DNA from: Pyronema omphalodes
Taxonomy: Eukaryota; Ascomycota; Pezizomycetes; Pezizales; Pyronemataceae
NCBI GenBank assembly: GCA_024516155.1
Contig: JAJJXM010000003.1
Coordinates: 1,488,001-1,552,000, forward strand
Length of the DNA: 64,000 nucleotides
Reading direction: 5' to 3'
The notes below the pieces were generated by a model. The model was given only the letters and a program-made list of their open reading frames with translations, searched no databases and was not told the origin of the DNA. Shown here piece after piece: positions 37,344 through 49,062 of this stretch. The translations under genes were made by a program, and so were the position numbers. The first letter of the stretch is position 1. Each line of letters begins with the position of its first letter.

Positions 37344-37874
37344 TGTCAAGGAACTAGGAACGGACGTTCGAAGAACACACTGAACACTACCGGCAGGGGG
37401 GGACTAGGCGGGATCCGGGATACGGGAACGGAAGACAAGGACCAAAGTGCACGACAGACGGACGGCACACGAGACAAGGACAGGGACAAGGACAAGAATG
37501 ACGTGAGACTTGAGAAGAGGAGTCTCTACTTAAAGGACAAGGGAAAGACACAAGACGTTCGATGGAGAACTCAACGACGGGGAGGCAAGCCTCCTTATGT
37601 ACAAAACGCGGCCAGCACTCTTGCTGGGCCGTCATCCAACATCGCTACATGACAGCTTCTGTTCTCCATCATTTCACCTGCGACGCCACAGCTCTCCAGC
37701 TCATGGTACGTCATCCATCATCAGTCAGTCCAACAACAACAACGGCACGGCACACACAACACACAACGACAACACAACACAACACGGCAAGGCAACGGCA
37801 CGACGACAACCACAACAACGACAACACACTGGTAACGCAACAACACAACTGCTCGTCAGCCGTGTGCCGTGACA
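37344..37874 (-). repeat. 3' LTR of Element 1
   Basis: On the plus strand it reads TGTCAAGGAACTAGG ... GCCGTGTGCCGTGACA. It belongs to a different LTR subfamily from Elements 2 and 3 (AAGGAACTA versus AGGGACACG after TGTC). A G-rich polypurine tract follows on its gag-proximal side (GTACCCCACCGTT on the plus strand). Confidence 0.88.
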
Positions 37875-37885
37875 GTACCCCACCG

Positions 37886-39404
37886 TTAGGCTCGAGTTCC
37901 TATGACAGGAGAAGGCTTGTCTGGGTATAGCTGGTGGAATCTCTCAGCGGCTTCGGTTTCTGATAGGTGCGTTTCCGGTTCCCAGGTTGGAGAGTCATGG
38001 CCGGTCCACTTGACGAGGTACTGCAGATTTCCTCTGGACCAACGGCTATCCAGGATTTCATCGACGAACCATTCTTCTTCGCCGTCCACTACTACCGGTA
38101 GGGGTGGTGGGATAATCTGGCCAGGGAGGGGGTCCGAAGGGGCTGGGTTTAGTAGGGATACGGGGAAGGTCCTGTGGTGTTTCATTGTCTCCGGTATATC
38201 CAACTCGTAGGCGTGGGATCCATGGGCCGAACCACGGTGAAGGGGCCTAGGTGTTTGATTTCTAGTTTCTTTGAGGGGCGGCGGGTTCTGAGGTTGCGGG
38301 CGTCCAGCCATACCAGATCTCCTGGTTTGAAGACCGGCGAGGGGAGTCGGGAATTGTCAGCGGCCTGCACGTGGCGGGCTTGGGCGTATTTCATTTCAGA
38401 GCGTAGGACGTCATGCATGTGCGACATCCTTTCCGCTACCTTGTTTGCTTTCACTTCTTCAGGATTGTCTGTCCTGATTTCCAGCTCGAAAGAGCATTTG
38501 GGGTGTCGGCCGTATACGGCGTAGAACGGGGACAGCGACGTCGTATCTGATACTTGATCATTTGCGGCAAATTCTGCCAGCGGTAAGAATTTCTTCCAGT
38601 CGTCTTGTAGATAACAGACGTACGCGCGGAGATATTGCTCCATAACCGCGTTAATTCTTTCTGTTTGGCCATCGGTCTGGGGGTGGAAAGCCGTGCTCGT
38701 GGCGATCTCGATGCCCATGCAATTTGCCAGGTGTTTCCAAAAGTGGGCAACAAATTGCGGGCCGCGGTCGGACACTACTGTGTCTGGCAGACCGTGCAGT
38801 TTGAATACGTTTTCCAGGAAGAGTTGTGCGAAACCTTCTGCGTCTATCGTGGAGTGACAGGGCACCAAGTGCCGCTGTTTCGTGAGTCGGCAAACGATCG
38901 CACATATTGCGTCGAAGCCATCTGATATCGGGAGTCCAGTAACAAAGTCCACAGATATGTTCTGCCACGGATGGTGCGGGACCGGTAGGGGTTTCAAGGT
39001 TCCATACGGTGCATGGCGGGTCGCTTTTGTTCTTTTACAAATGTCGCAATTTCGGACGAATTGGTCCACATCTTTTCGCATCGAAGGCCAGTAGTAATTT
39101 CTGGCGAGGAGTTCGAAAGTCTTTGCACGGCCCGGGTGTCCCATGGTGGGGGGGGGTCGTGGTGATCTTGTACTAGTTTTCATTGTAGTTTGTCCAGTGC
39201 AGGGACGTAGAGACAGTCTCGATAGTACAATCTGTTTTCCAACACGGAGCAGTCCGCGAGTGATATGTCCTTACAGATTTGTGTACCGTCTTCCAGCATT
39301 CCCAACACTCGGTTTGGGAATGAATCTGTCTTGTAGCCCTCCTTAAACAGGAGGTCCACTTCGGAGGGTGCAAGTTTCATGGGCGGCGTCATGCACAATT
39401 GGCA
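37886..39404 (-). pseudogene. pol of Element 1, 3' half (integrase and chromodomain)
   Basis: Contains the integrase zinc-binding region (NCDICKRTK), core motifs ([31 protein letters not shown]) and a C-terminal chromodomain (EEEWFVDEILDSRWSRGNLQ). A single-base frame change near 38215 breaks the frame before the chromodomain. The interruption at 39405 is the insertion site of Element 2; the upstream half resumes at 45823. Confidence 0.9.
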
Positions 39405-39409
39405 GTTTT
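39405..39409. other. Target site duplication GTTTT, left copy (Element 2)
   Basis: Identical GTTTT occurs at 45818-45822 on the other side of Element 2, which proves a simple integration event into Element 1 pol. Confidence 0.9.
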
Positions 39410-39938
39410 TGTCAGGGACACGAGAACGGACGTTCAAGGGACACACTGAACACTACCGGAAAGAGGGACTAGGCAGGTGCCGGAACGGGGAACGGCAGGA
39501 CAAGGACCGAAGTGCTCGTCAGACGGACGGCACACTAAACAGGGACAGGGACAAGGACAAGAGTGACGTAGGACTTAGGAGAGGAATTCTTATATTAGGA
39601 GTCAGGAGAAGACACAAGACGTTCGATGGAGAATCTCGACAACGGGGAGGCAAGCCTCCTTATGTACAAAGGGGCGGCCAGCACTCTTGCTGGGCCGTCA
39701 TACAATCATCGCTACATGAGCTTCCGTTCTCCATCGATTCAACTGCGACGCCACAGCTCTCCAGCTCGTGGTACGTCATCCATCATCAATCAGTCTCTCA
39801 GTCAACATGGCACGGCACACACAACAACACAACAACACAACGGCAACACAACACGGCAAGACAACGGCACGATGTCGATCAACAACCACGACAACAAGAT
39901 GACGCAACACAACGGCTCGTCAGCCGTGTGCCGTGACA
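39410..39938 (-). repeat. 3' LTR of Element 2
   Basis: Plus-strand ends TGTCAGGGACACG ... CCGTGTGCCGTGACA. It appears identical to the 5' LTR at 45289-45817. It contains the GGAGGCAAGCCTCC palindrome (39646-39659) and a TATA-like TCTTATATTAGG. Confidence 0.95.
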
Positions 39939-39949
39939 GTACCCCCCCG

Positions 39950-42900
39950 TTAGGCTCGAGTTCCTACGAGAGGAGAAGGTTTGTCTGGGTATAGCTGGTG
40001 AAATCTCTCAGCGGCCTCAGTCTCGGATAGGTTCGTTTCCGGTTCCCAGGTTGGAGAGTCATGGCCGGTCCACTTGACGAGGTACTGCAGGTTTCCTCTT
40101 GACCAACGGCTATCCAGAATTTCGTCCACGAACCATTCTTCTTCGCCGTCTACTACTACCGGTAGGGGCGGTGGGATAATCTGGCCAGGGAGGGGGTCCG
40201 AAGGGGCTGGGTTTAGTAGGGACACGGGGAAGGTCCTGTGGTGTTTCATGGTCTCCGGTATATCCAATTCATAGGCGTGGGATCCAATAGGTCGTAACAC
40301 GGTGAAGGGGCCTAGGTGTTTATTTTCTAGTTTCTTTGAGGGGCGGCGGGTTCTTAGGTTGCGGGCGTCCAGCCATACCAGGTCTCCTGGTTTGAAGACC
40401 GGCGCGGGGAGTCGGGAATTGTCGGCGGCTTCTATGTGGCGGGCTTGGGCGTATTTCATTTCCGAACGTAAGACGTCATGGATGTGTGACATCCTTTCCG
40501 CTACCTCGTTCGCTTTCACTTCCTCAGGGTTGTCGGTCCTGATTTCCAGTTCGAAAGAGCACTTGGGGTGTCGACCATATATAGCGTAGAACGGAGACAG
40601 CGACGTTGTATCCGATACTTGGTTATTTGCAGCAAATTCTGCCAGTGGTAAAAATTTCTTCCAATCGTCTTGTAAATAACAGACGTACGCGCGGAGATAT
40701 TGCTCCGTAACCGCGTTAATTCTCTCTGTTTGGCCGTCGGTTTGGGGATGAAAGGCCGTACTCGTGGCAATTTCGATACCCATGCAATTCGCCAAGTGTT
40801 TCCAGAAATGGGCCACAAATTGCGGACCGCGGTCGGACACTACTGTGTCTGGCAGGCCGTGTAGTTTGAACACATTTTCCAGGAAGAGTTGCGCGAAGCC
40901 TTCTGCGTCTATCGTGGAATGGCAGGGCACCAAGTGCCGCTGTTTCGTTAGTCGGCAAACGATCGCACATATTGCGTCGAAGCCTTCTGATGTCGGTAGT
41001 CCAGTAACAAAATCCACCGATATATTCTGCCAAGGGTGGTGCGGAACCGGTAGGGGCTTCAGGGTTCCATAGGGTGCGTGGCGGGTAGCCTTTGTTCTTT
41101 TACAGGTGTGGCAATTTCGGACGAATTGGTCCACATCTTTTCTCATCGAGGGCCAGTAATAATTCCTGGCGAGGAGTTCGAAAGTCTTCGCACGGCCCGG
41201 GTGTCCCATGGTGGGGGGGTCGTGGTGATCTTGCAGTAGTTTCAATCGTAGCTTATCCAGCGCGGGGACATAGAGGCAATCTCGGTAGTACAATCTGTTT
41301 TCTAACACGGAACAATCGGCGAGCGATATGTCCTTACAGATTTGTGTGCCATCTTCCAGCATTCCCAACACTCGGTTGGGGAATGGATCTGTCTTGTAGC
41401 CCTCTGTGAACAGGAGGTCTACTTCGGAAGGTGCGAGTTTCATTGGCGGGGTCATGCATAACTGAAAGTTCTGTGGCTTCAGAACCGCTTGCTGGTTCGC
41501 CAGTATGCGTTCGTCTCCCTCTTCCCGGGAGGTCGGCGGCTCTTCTTGTCAGGGCGTCCGGTTTTCCTCCCAATGTACCCGGTCGATAGGTGATCACAAA
41601 GTTAAACCGAGACAGGAACTCGGACCAGCGTGCTTGTCGTCTATTCAGCAGCTTTGTCGTCATAAAGTATTCAAGGTTCTTGTGATCCGTGAATACTTTT
41701 ATAGGGAAGGCGGAGCCCTCTAAGTGGGGACGCCATTCCTCAAAACAACGAACTATTGCCAGTAGTTCCTTGTCGTAGATTTCGTAGTTACATTCTGCCG
41801 GGGAATGCTTCTTGGAATAAAATGCGACGGGGTGTAACACGTTATCGTCGTCGTATTGTGATAAAACTCCAGCGGACACATAGTCAGATGCGTCTGTTTC
41901 TACTACAATCGGTTTCTCGTAGTCGAAATGCTTGAGGATGGGTGCTGATGTAAATGCGTCCTTCAGTCGGTCGAAGGCGCTCTGCTGATCTTTACCCCAG
42001 ACAAAGGGGATTGCTTTACCATCTTTCTTTTTGGTCAGAGCTGTAAGCGGGGAGACCACTTTTGAGTAGTCTTTGATAAATCTTCGGTAGAAATTCGCGA
42101 AGCCCAGGAACTCTTGGACCTGTTTCAAATTGGTTGGTTCCTTCCAATCTCTCACTGTGGCTACTTTGGAATCCATCATGCGCGCGCCGTCGCGGCCGAT
42201 GTTGTAGCCCAGGTACTGTACTTCTGCCTTAGCAAACTTACACTTTTCTGGCTTCAAGTGCAGTTTTTCTTGTTTGAGTCGTTCCAAGATCTTTCGGACG
42301 TGTGCGGTGTGATCGGACTTTGTTTCGGAGAATACGAGGATATCGTCCAAGTATGCCGTACAAAACTGGTCTAGGTATGGTCTCAGGACATCATTTATAA
42401 ATGCCTGGAAATCGGCAGGCGCGTTGGTGAGCCCAAAAGGCATCACTTTCGATTCAAACAGGCCGTACCGTGTGCGGAAGGCCGTCTTCCATTCTTCGCC
42501 TTCTGCCATTCTGATAAGATTATAAGCGCTGCGGACATCAAGGGTCGTAAAGTATTGAGCTTTGGAAAGATTCATCATCGTTTCCTGTATCAATGGCAGC
42601 GGGTACCGGTTCTTCTCGGTACCTTCATTCAGTCTTCGGTAGTCGACACACAGGCGTAGGGATCCGTCTGATTTCTTCACGAATAATATCGGCGAGGCGG
42701 CTGGTGATTGGGAGCGTTGTATAAATCCTTTCTCCAAATTCTCATCGAGCCATGTTTTCAGCGTCTGCAACTCGTTGCGTGACAGCGAGTATAACGGGCC
42801 AAAGGGCGGAACGAATCCCTCTTTCAGTGGGATCTTGTGGTCGTAGGGTCGGTGCGGGGGAAGTTCCTTCGCGTTGACCTCCTTGAATAAATCGAGGTAG

Positions 42901-43688
42901 TCATGATACTCCTCGGGGATCATGTCTTTCAGTTCGTCGTCCGTGAGGGGGGGCTTGTCTTGTAGGGCGACGGTGATCTCGTCCAACGATAGCGAGAACA
43001 CTGTCAGGCTTTCGTCTTCTACCATTTCCTTGAAGTCGGTGATGGTTAGACTTGAGATCTCTATTGGGGGTTCGTCCGGGGGGTCGGGGACCGAGTCTTC
43101 CAACTCCGGCAAGGGGTTTGTGTCGGGCTCGTGGACAGCGTGAGGGGGCCTCGAGTCCAGGACCTCGACACCGGTTGTGCTCACAGGCACCGGGGTGCAG
43201 TTCCTTAGGCAGTATTCGGAGTCGAAGCTTACAGTGTTGGAACTGAAGCTTATGGTTACATCGTGTTTTTTCAACCAGGGGATACCCAACACCACCGGGT
43301 AGTGACCCAGCTTGGTGACAAACATGGGAAGGGTTTCCGAGTGACCATTGATGGTACACTCTACTTGGGCGAGGTGTGTTATTTTTCCTGAGGATATGGG
43401 GCGGCCGTCGATAACTTCGACCGTTCGGGCGGTGGATAGGGGGGTTAGGGGGAGTTTGTGATGGCGGGCGAAATTGCGGTCAACAAAGGCGATACCAGTG
43501 GCGCCGCAGTCAACGAGCGCTACTGTTTTCACGGAGCGGTTATTGGAAAACAAGGAACAGGAGAGGACAAGGTGTTTGCATTCTAACTTTCCAGTAAAAC
43601 TTGCGCCCGATAATAGCAATGTATCAGCAATAATAGTATTCCCACCAGCGGCAGAGCCATCTTCTTGCAGCTGGTTTATTCTTTTCCC
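39950..43688 (-). pseudogene. pol of Element 2 (PR-RT-RNaseH-IN-chromodomain), one frameshift
   Basis: The frame runs from the GGGAAAA slippery site (43688-43682) through protease (DCGATG), RT (MPFGLTNAP, YLDDILVFS) and RNase H (ETDASDY) to about 41527, where CCCGGGAAGAG has one extra G compared with Element 3. It reopens from 41455 with the integrase ([32 protein letters not shown]) and ends in a chromodomain (EEEWFVDEILDSRWSRGNLQ). Such proteins copy the element's RNA and integrate the cDNA; chromodomains steer integration to modified histones. Apart from the one-base insertion, all catalytic motifs are present. Confidence 0.9.
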
Positions 43689-45021
43689 GACACTTCTTCT
43701 TCAGCATCCACTAATTCCACGCTCGCCACTTTAACATTCGTCTTGGCGGGGCACGACGCAGCCATGTGGCCGAGGCCACCGCAGTAGAGGCAACGTCCTT
43801 CTGATAGGCGGGTCGCGCGCTCCTGTGCCGACAGTTTCTGACGGGGTCCCTGGGCCGGGGTTTGCTTGCTGGAGGAGGCGGTGGTGGCTTGGGTAGCGGG
43901 GGTGGGGCGACTGGTGGTGGGGGTGGCGGTGGTAGTGGTCTTAACTTGGCCGCGGTTGGTACGCAGCTTGCGGAGGTTTTCAAGTGCCCTTAATTGGGAG
44001 TCCAATTTTTGACACTGCTCGACGAATTCGTGCATCGTGGTGGTGGGCGGGGCACCAACCAACTTCTCGTGTAGCTCAAGGGACAGGCCGTTACGCAGGG
44101 CATCCATGGTGGCGGCTTCGTCCCAGCCTAACTCTGCGACTAGGCGGGAGAACTCTGCGTAGTAGTCCGAAAATTCGCGGTTGTTCTGTCGGAGATTCTG
44201 TAGTTTGAAACGAGCCGTTGCGCGCTCGTCCGGGTCTCCGAAGGTACGCTGTAAAATTTTAATGACGTCCTCGACGTCGTTGAGAGCCCAGCGGTTGCCG
44301 TTTTCCTTGATGTAAGGAAGAATCTGATCCAGGGCGCGTCCGCGGAGGCGGCCCATGGCGTAAGAAATCCGTTTATGGGGGGTCGGGAAACGTAGTTCAT
44401 CGCTCACTAACTTGATACGAAGCAAGGAGACAAAGCGGCGGAGGTCCTCCCTGTTGGACCCGTCGAAGGTTGGCGGATCCGAGATTTTGTCTCCAGTTAC
44501 GCGGATGCCGGGGGAGGCGAGTAGCGCGTTGATTAGCTCACGCTGGCGGGTGAGTTCTTTCTCGTAGTAGTGGATTTCGTTTGTATCGGCTTGCTCCTCC
44601 GGGGTTAGGAGGATCTCGGGGTCACGGGGGGGGGTCTAGGAATTGGTGCGATTATCGCGGGGGCGGGGGCTGCGGCTGCGGCTGTGGTAGGGGGTGCGGC
44701 GGCTCGTGGTGCTGGTTCTGGGCCGTTCGGGTAGACCTGGACGGAGCCAGTCTGGATCACGACAGGGGGAATGGGAGCAGGGGTGGGAGCTTCCGGAGCG
44801 CGGGAGGCGACAGGGCTGGATACCCGAGTGCTGTTACGAGAGCCGGGGGTTTCCGCGAGGTCGTTTAGGAGGTAACCCGTGGGGTGGTCCTGAGCGTCTA
44901 AAATGGATTGTGCGAGTTGTTTTGTAAAGGTGAGCGGTTCATGGCCGTCGGGGAACTGGGTCATGGCGGCGGCGTTCACAATTTGTTGCCAGTGGCCTTC
45001 GTCAATAAGTTTAATATGCAT
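43676..45021 (-). pseudogene. gag of Element 2, one frameshift in a C-run
   Basis: Starts MHIKLIDEGHWQQIV, with a Pro/Ala-rich linker, capsid-like core (RALDQILPYIKENGNRW) and zinc knuckle CLYCGGLGHMAASC. The linker and core are in different frames, the change falling in nine consecutive C (plus-strand G9 at 44626-44634). The stop at 43676-43678 lies just after the slippery heptamer. Confidence 0.88.
43682..43688 (-). promoter_or_regulatory. -1 ribosomal frameshift heptamer GGGAAAA at the gag/pol junction (Element 2)
   Basis: Read in the gag frame the site is G_GGA_AAA, the X_XXY_YYZ form used for -1 slippage. It is followed by GAA and the gag TAA. The pol frame is -1 to gag and is open across this point. 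Confidence 0.7.
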
Positions 45022-45253
45022 CCTGGCGGGCTCTGAGGATTGGCTTGAGTCTGATGGTGCGGCGGATGTGCTCCTGATAGGTGTAGTCCTGGAGTTGCCA
45101 GCGGACCACAAGGTAGCAGTTATTTTCTGCTCGTCGGACGGTTCTTCGCACTGCGCCAGCGAATCTGTCGGGGATCCCAAAGGTTTCGTATAAGGTGTGC
45201 GTTTCAAGAGCTTGCTTTAGTGCGTGGGTCCAGGCCGAACCGGTGCGGTTCAT
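45011..45253 (-). CDS. Element 2 short leader ORF (80 codons), overlaps gag start
   Basis: MNRTGSAWTHALKQALE ... LKPILRARQDAY, intact, and same length as in Elements 1 and 3. The stop and the gag ATG overlap in ATGCATATTAA. It is positively charged (VRRTVRRAEN, HIRRTIRLK). No known domain. Confidence 0.6.
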   Translation of the reverse strand: MNRTGSAWTHALKQALETHTLYETFGIPDRFAGAVRRTVRRAENNCYLVVRWQLQDYTYQEHIRRTIRLKPILRARQDAY

Positions 45254-45288
45254 GCGTGTCGGTTGAATAGTTAATCGATCGAACGTAA

Positions 45289-45817
45289 TGTCAGGGACAC
45301 GAGAACGGACGTTCAAGGGACACACTGAACACTACCGGAAAGAGGGACTAGGCAGGTGCCGGAACGGGGAACGGCAGGACAAGGACCGAAGTGCTCGTCA
45401 GACGGACGGCACACTAAACAGGGACAGGGACAAGGACAAGAGTGACGTAGGACTTAGGAGAGGAATTCTTATATTAGGAGTCAGGAGAAGACACAAGACG
45501 TTCGATGGAGAATCTCGACAACGGGGAGGCAAGCCTCCTTATGTACAAAGGGGCGGCCAGCACTCTTGCTGGGCCGTCATACAATCATCGCTACATGAGC
45601 TTCCGTTCTCCATCGATTCAACTGCGACGCCACAGCTCTCCAGCTCGTGGTACGTCATCCATCATCAATCAGTCTCTCAGTCAACATGGCACGGCACACA
45701 CAACAACACAACAACACAACGGCAACACAACACGGCAAGACAACGGCACGATGTCGATCAACAACCACGACAACAAGATGACGCAACACAACGGCTCGTC
45801 AGCCGTGTGCCGTGACA
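45289..45817 (-). repeat. 5' LTR of Element 2
   Basis: 529 bp, matching the 3' LTR base for base as far as I can compare. The inner edge is followed by the family leader (GATCGAACGTAA on the plus strand). Confidence 0.95.
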
Positions 45818-45822
45818 GTTTT

Positions 45823-48030
45823 GTGGCTTTAGGACAGCTTGCTGATTCGCTAGTATACGTTCGTCTCCCTCTCCCGGGAGGTCAGCGGCTCGTCTCGTCA
45901 GGGCGTCCGGTTTCCCTCCCAACGTTCCAGGTCGGTAGGTGATGACAAAGTTGAACCGAGACAGGAATTCGGACCAGCGTGCTTGTCGTCTGTTTAGTAG
46001 CTTTGTCGTCATAAAGTATTCGAGGTTCTTGTGGTCTGTCAATACTTTTGTCGGGAAGGCGGAGCCCTCCCAGTGGGGACGCCATTCCTCGAAACATCGA
46101 ACTATTGCCAGTAGTTCTTTGTCATAGATCTCATAGTTGCATTCTGCCGGGGAATGCTTTTTGGAATAAAACGCGACGGGATGTAACACGTTATCGTCGT
46201 CGTATTGTGATAGTACTCCAGCAGACACATAGTCAGATGCGTCTGTTTCTACTACAATCGGTTTCTCGTAGTCGAAGTGCTTGAGAATTGGTGCTGAGGG
46301 AAATGCGTTCTTCAGTCGGTCGAAGGCGCTTTGCTGATCTTTACCCCAGGTAAAGGGAATTGCTTTGCCATCTTGCTTTTTGGTCAAAGCTGTTAGAGGG
46401 GAGACTACTTTTGAGTAGTCCTTGATAAATCGTCGGTAGAAGTTCGCGAAACCCAGGAACTCTTGGACCTGTTTCAGATTGGTTGGTTCCTTCCAATCTC
46501 TGACTGTCGCTACCTTGGAATCCATCATGCGAGCGCCGTCGCGACCGATGTTGTACCCCAGGTACTGGACTTCGGCCTTAGCAAACTTACACTTCTCTGG
46601 TTTCAGGTGTAATTTTTCTTGTTTGAGTCGTTTTCCAGGATTTTTCGGACATGTGAGGTGTGGTCGGGCTTTGTTTCAGAGAATACGAGGATATCGTCCA
46701 AGTATGCCGTACAAACTTGGTCCAGGTATGGTCGCAGTACATCATTGATGAATGCCTGGAAATCGGCAGGCGCGTTAGTGAGCCCAAAAGGCATCACTTT
46801 TGACTCGAATAGTCCGTACCTTGTGGGAAAGGCCGTTTTCCATTCTTCGCCTTCTGCCATTCTAATCAAGTTATAGGCGCTGGGGACGTCTAGGGTTGTA
46901 GAATATTGGGCTTTGGAAAGATTCATCATCGTTTCCTGTATCAGTGGCAGTGGGTACCGATTCTTTTCGGTCCCTTCATTCAATCTTTGGTAATCTACGC
47001 ATAGGCGTAAGGATCCGTCTGATTTCTTCACGAATAATATCGGCGAGGCGGCTGATGATTTGGAGCGTTGTATGAAGCCTTTTTCCAAATTTTCGTCTAG
47101 CCATCCTTTTAGTGTCTGTAACTCGTTGCGTGATAACGAGTATGGGGCACCAAAAGGGGGAACGAATCCCTCTTTCAATGCAATCTTGTGGTCGTAGGGT
47201 CGGTGTGGGGGGAGTTCCTTCACGTTGACTTCCTTGAACAGGTCGAGGTAGTCATGGTACTCTTCGGGGATCATGTCTTTTAGTTCCTCATCCGTGAGGG
47301 GGGGTCTGTCTTCCAAGGCGACGGTGATTTCGTCCAGCGATAGCGAGAAGACTGTCAGGTGTTCACCTTCTACCATCTCTTTGAAGTCGGTGATGGTTGG
47401 ACCTGAGATTGCTATTGGAGGTTCACCTGGAGGGTCGGGGACCGGGGTTTCCAATTCCGGCATGGAGTCTGTGTCGGGCTCGTGGGCGACGGGAGGGGGG
47501 CCCGGGTCCAGGACCTCGTCACCGGTTGTGCTCACAGGTAATGGGGTGCAGTTCCTTAGGCAGTATTGTGAGTCAAAGCTTACGGTGTTAGAACTGAAGC
47601 TTATTGTCACGTCGTGTTTTTTCAACCAGGGGATGCCCAACACCACCGGGTAGTGACCTAACTTGGTGACGAACATGGGGAGGGTTTCCGAGTGACCATT
47701 GATGGTACACTCTACTTGGGCGACGTGTGTGATTTTTCCTGAGGATATGGGTCAGCCATCGATAACTTCGACCGTTCGGGCGGTGGGTAGGGGGGTTAGA
47801 GGGAGTTTGTGATGGCGGGCGAAATTGCGATCCACAAAGGCGATGCCAGTGGCGCCGCAGTCAACGAGCGCTACTGTCTTCACGGAGCGGTTGTTAGAGA
47901 ACAAGGAGCAAGAGAGAACAAGGTGTTTGCATTCTAATCTTCCAGTAAAACTCGCGCCTGATAATAACAGTGTATCTGCAATAATTTTCCCACCAGCGGC
48001 AGAGCCATCATCCTGCGGCTGGTTTAGTCT
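45823..48030 (-). pseudogene. pol of Element 1, 5' half (PR, RT, RNase H)
   Basis: Protease DCGATG, reverse transcriptase YLDDILVFS and RNase H ETDASDY are readable. It is broken by a TGA at 47752-47754 where sister copies have an arginine codon, and by a frame change near 46631 (EKSWK... instead of ERLKQEK). It continues beyond Element 2 into 39404-37886. Confidence 0.88.
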
Positions 48031-49057
48031 TTTCCCGAAACATCTTCTTCACTATCCAATAACTCAACGCTTGCAACCTTGACGTTTGTCTTAGCGGGGC
48101 ACGAGGCAGCCATGTGGCCGAGGCCACCGCAGTAGAGGCAACGTCTTTCTGACAGGCGGGTAGCGCGTTCCTGTGCTGAAAGTTTCTGACGGGGTCCTTG
48201 GGCAGGGGTTTGTTTGTTAGAAGGGGCGGTAGTTGATTGGGTAGCGGGGGTGGGGCGGCTTGTGGCGGGGGTGCCGGCGGTAGTGGGTTTGATCTGGCTG
48301 CGGTTGGTGCGCAGCTTGCGCAGCTTGCGGAGATTCTCCAGTGCTCTCAACTGGGAGTCCAATTTTTGGCACTGATCGGCAAATTCGTGCATTGTAGTAG
48401 TGGGAGGGGCGCCAACCAACATTTCATGCAACTGGAGGGATAGGCCGTTCCGTAGAGCGTCCATGGTAGCGGCTTCATCCCAGCCCAGTTCTGCGAGCAG
48501 GCGGGAGAATTCTGCATATTAATCTGAGAACTCGCGGTTGTTTTGTGGGAGATTTTGTAGTTTGAAACGAGCTGTTGCGCGCTCGTCCGGGTCTCCAAAG
48601 GTACGCTGTAGGATTTTTATGACGTCCTCGACGTCGGTTAGGGCCCAGCTGTTGCCATTATCCTTGATATACGGAAGAATCTGATCCAGGGCGCGTCCGC
48701 GGAGGCGGCCCATGGCATAGGAGATTCGCTTGTGGGGGGTTGGGAAGCGTAATCCGTCGCTCACCAATTTAATACGGAGCAGGGAGACAAAACGGCGGAG
48801 GTCCTCCTTGTTGGACCCATCGAAGGTTGGTGGATCTGAAATTTTATCTCCGGTAACGCGGATGCCGGGGGAGGCGAGTAACGCGTTGATGAGTTCACGC
48901 TGGCGGGTGAGCTCCTTTTCGTAGTAGTGAATTTCCTTTGTATCTGCTTGTTCCTCGGGGGTTAGGAGGATTTCGGGTTTGGGGGGGAAGTCTCGGGACT
49001 GGCGCGATGATAGCGGGGGCGGGAACTGCGGCTGTTGCTGTGGCTGGGGCGGGGGGC
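48024..49057 (-). pseudogene. gag of Element 1, C-terminal part
   Basis: Carries the capsid-like core and zinc knuckle CLYCGGLGHMAASC, ending at a stop four codons after the GGGAAAA heptamer. A TAA at about 48521 (Tyr codon in sisters) and a frame change at the C-run near 48981-48987 disrupt it. Element 3 splits it at 49058; the N-terminal part is at 55478-55803. Confidence 0.88.
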
Positions 49058-49062
49058 GCGGC
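49058..49062. other. Target site duplication GCGGC, left copy (Element 3)
   Basis: Matched by GCGGC at 55478-55482. The pair shows Element 3 integrated into the gag linker of Element 1. Confidence 0.9.

Larger units (their letters stand above)
39410..45817 (-). mobile_element. Element 2: complete chromovirus, youngest insertion, TSD GTTTT
   Basis: 6408 bp with two 529-bp LTRs that look identical over their whole length, so it inserted recently. Order on the minus strand: LTR, leader ORF, gag, pol (PR-RT-RNaseH-IN-chromodomain), polypurine tract, LTR. Only two defects are seen: a one-base change in a G9/C9 run in gag (44626-44634) and a one-base insertion in pol near 41527. Confidence 0.95.

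Noticed and set aside
41505..41723. Plus-strand frames opposite the retrotransposon pol genes
   Set aside because: Mirror frames of pol recurring in each copy with the same coding-strand explanation.
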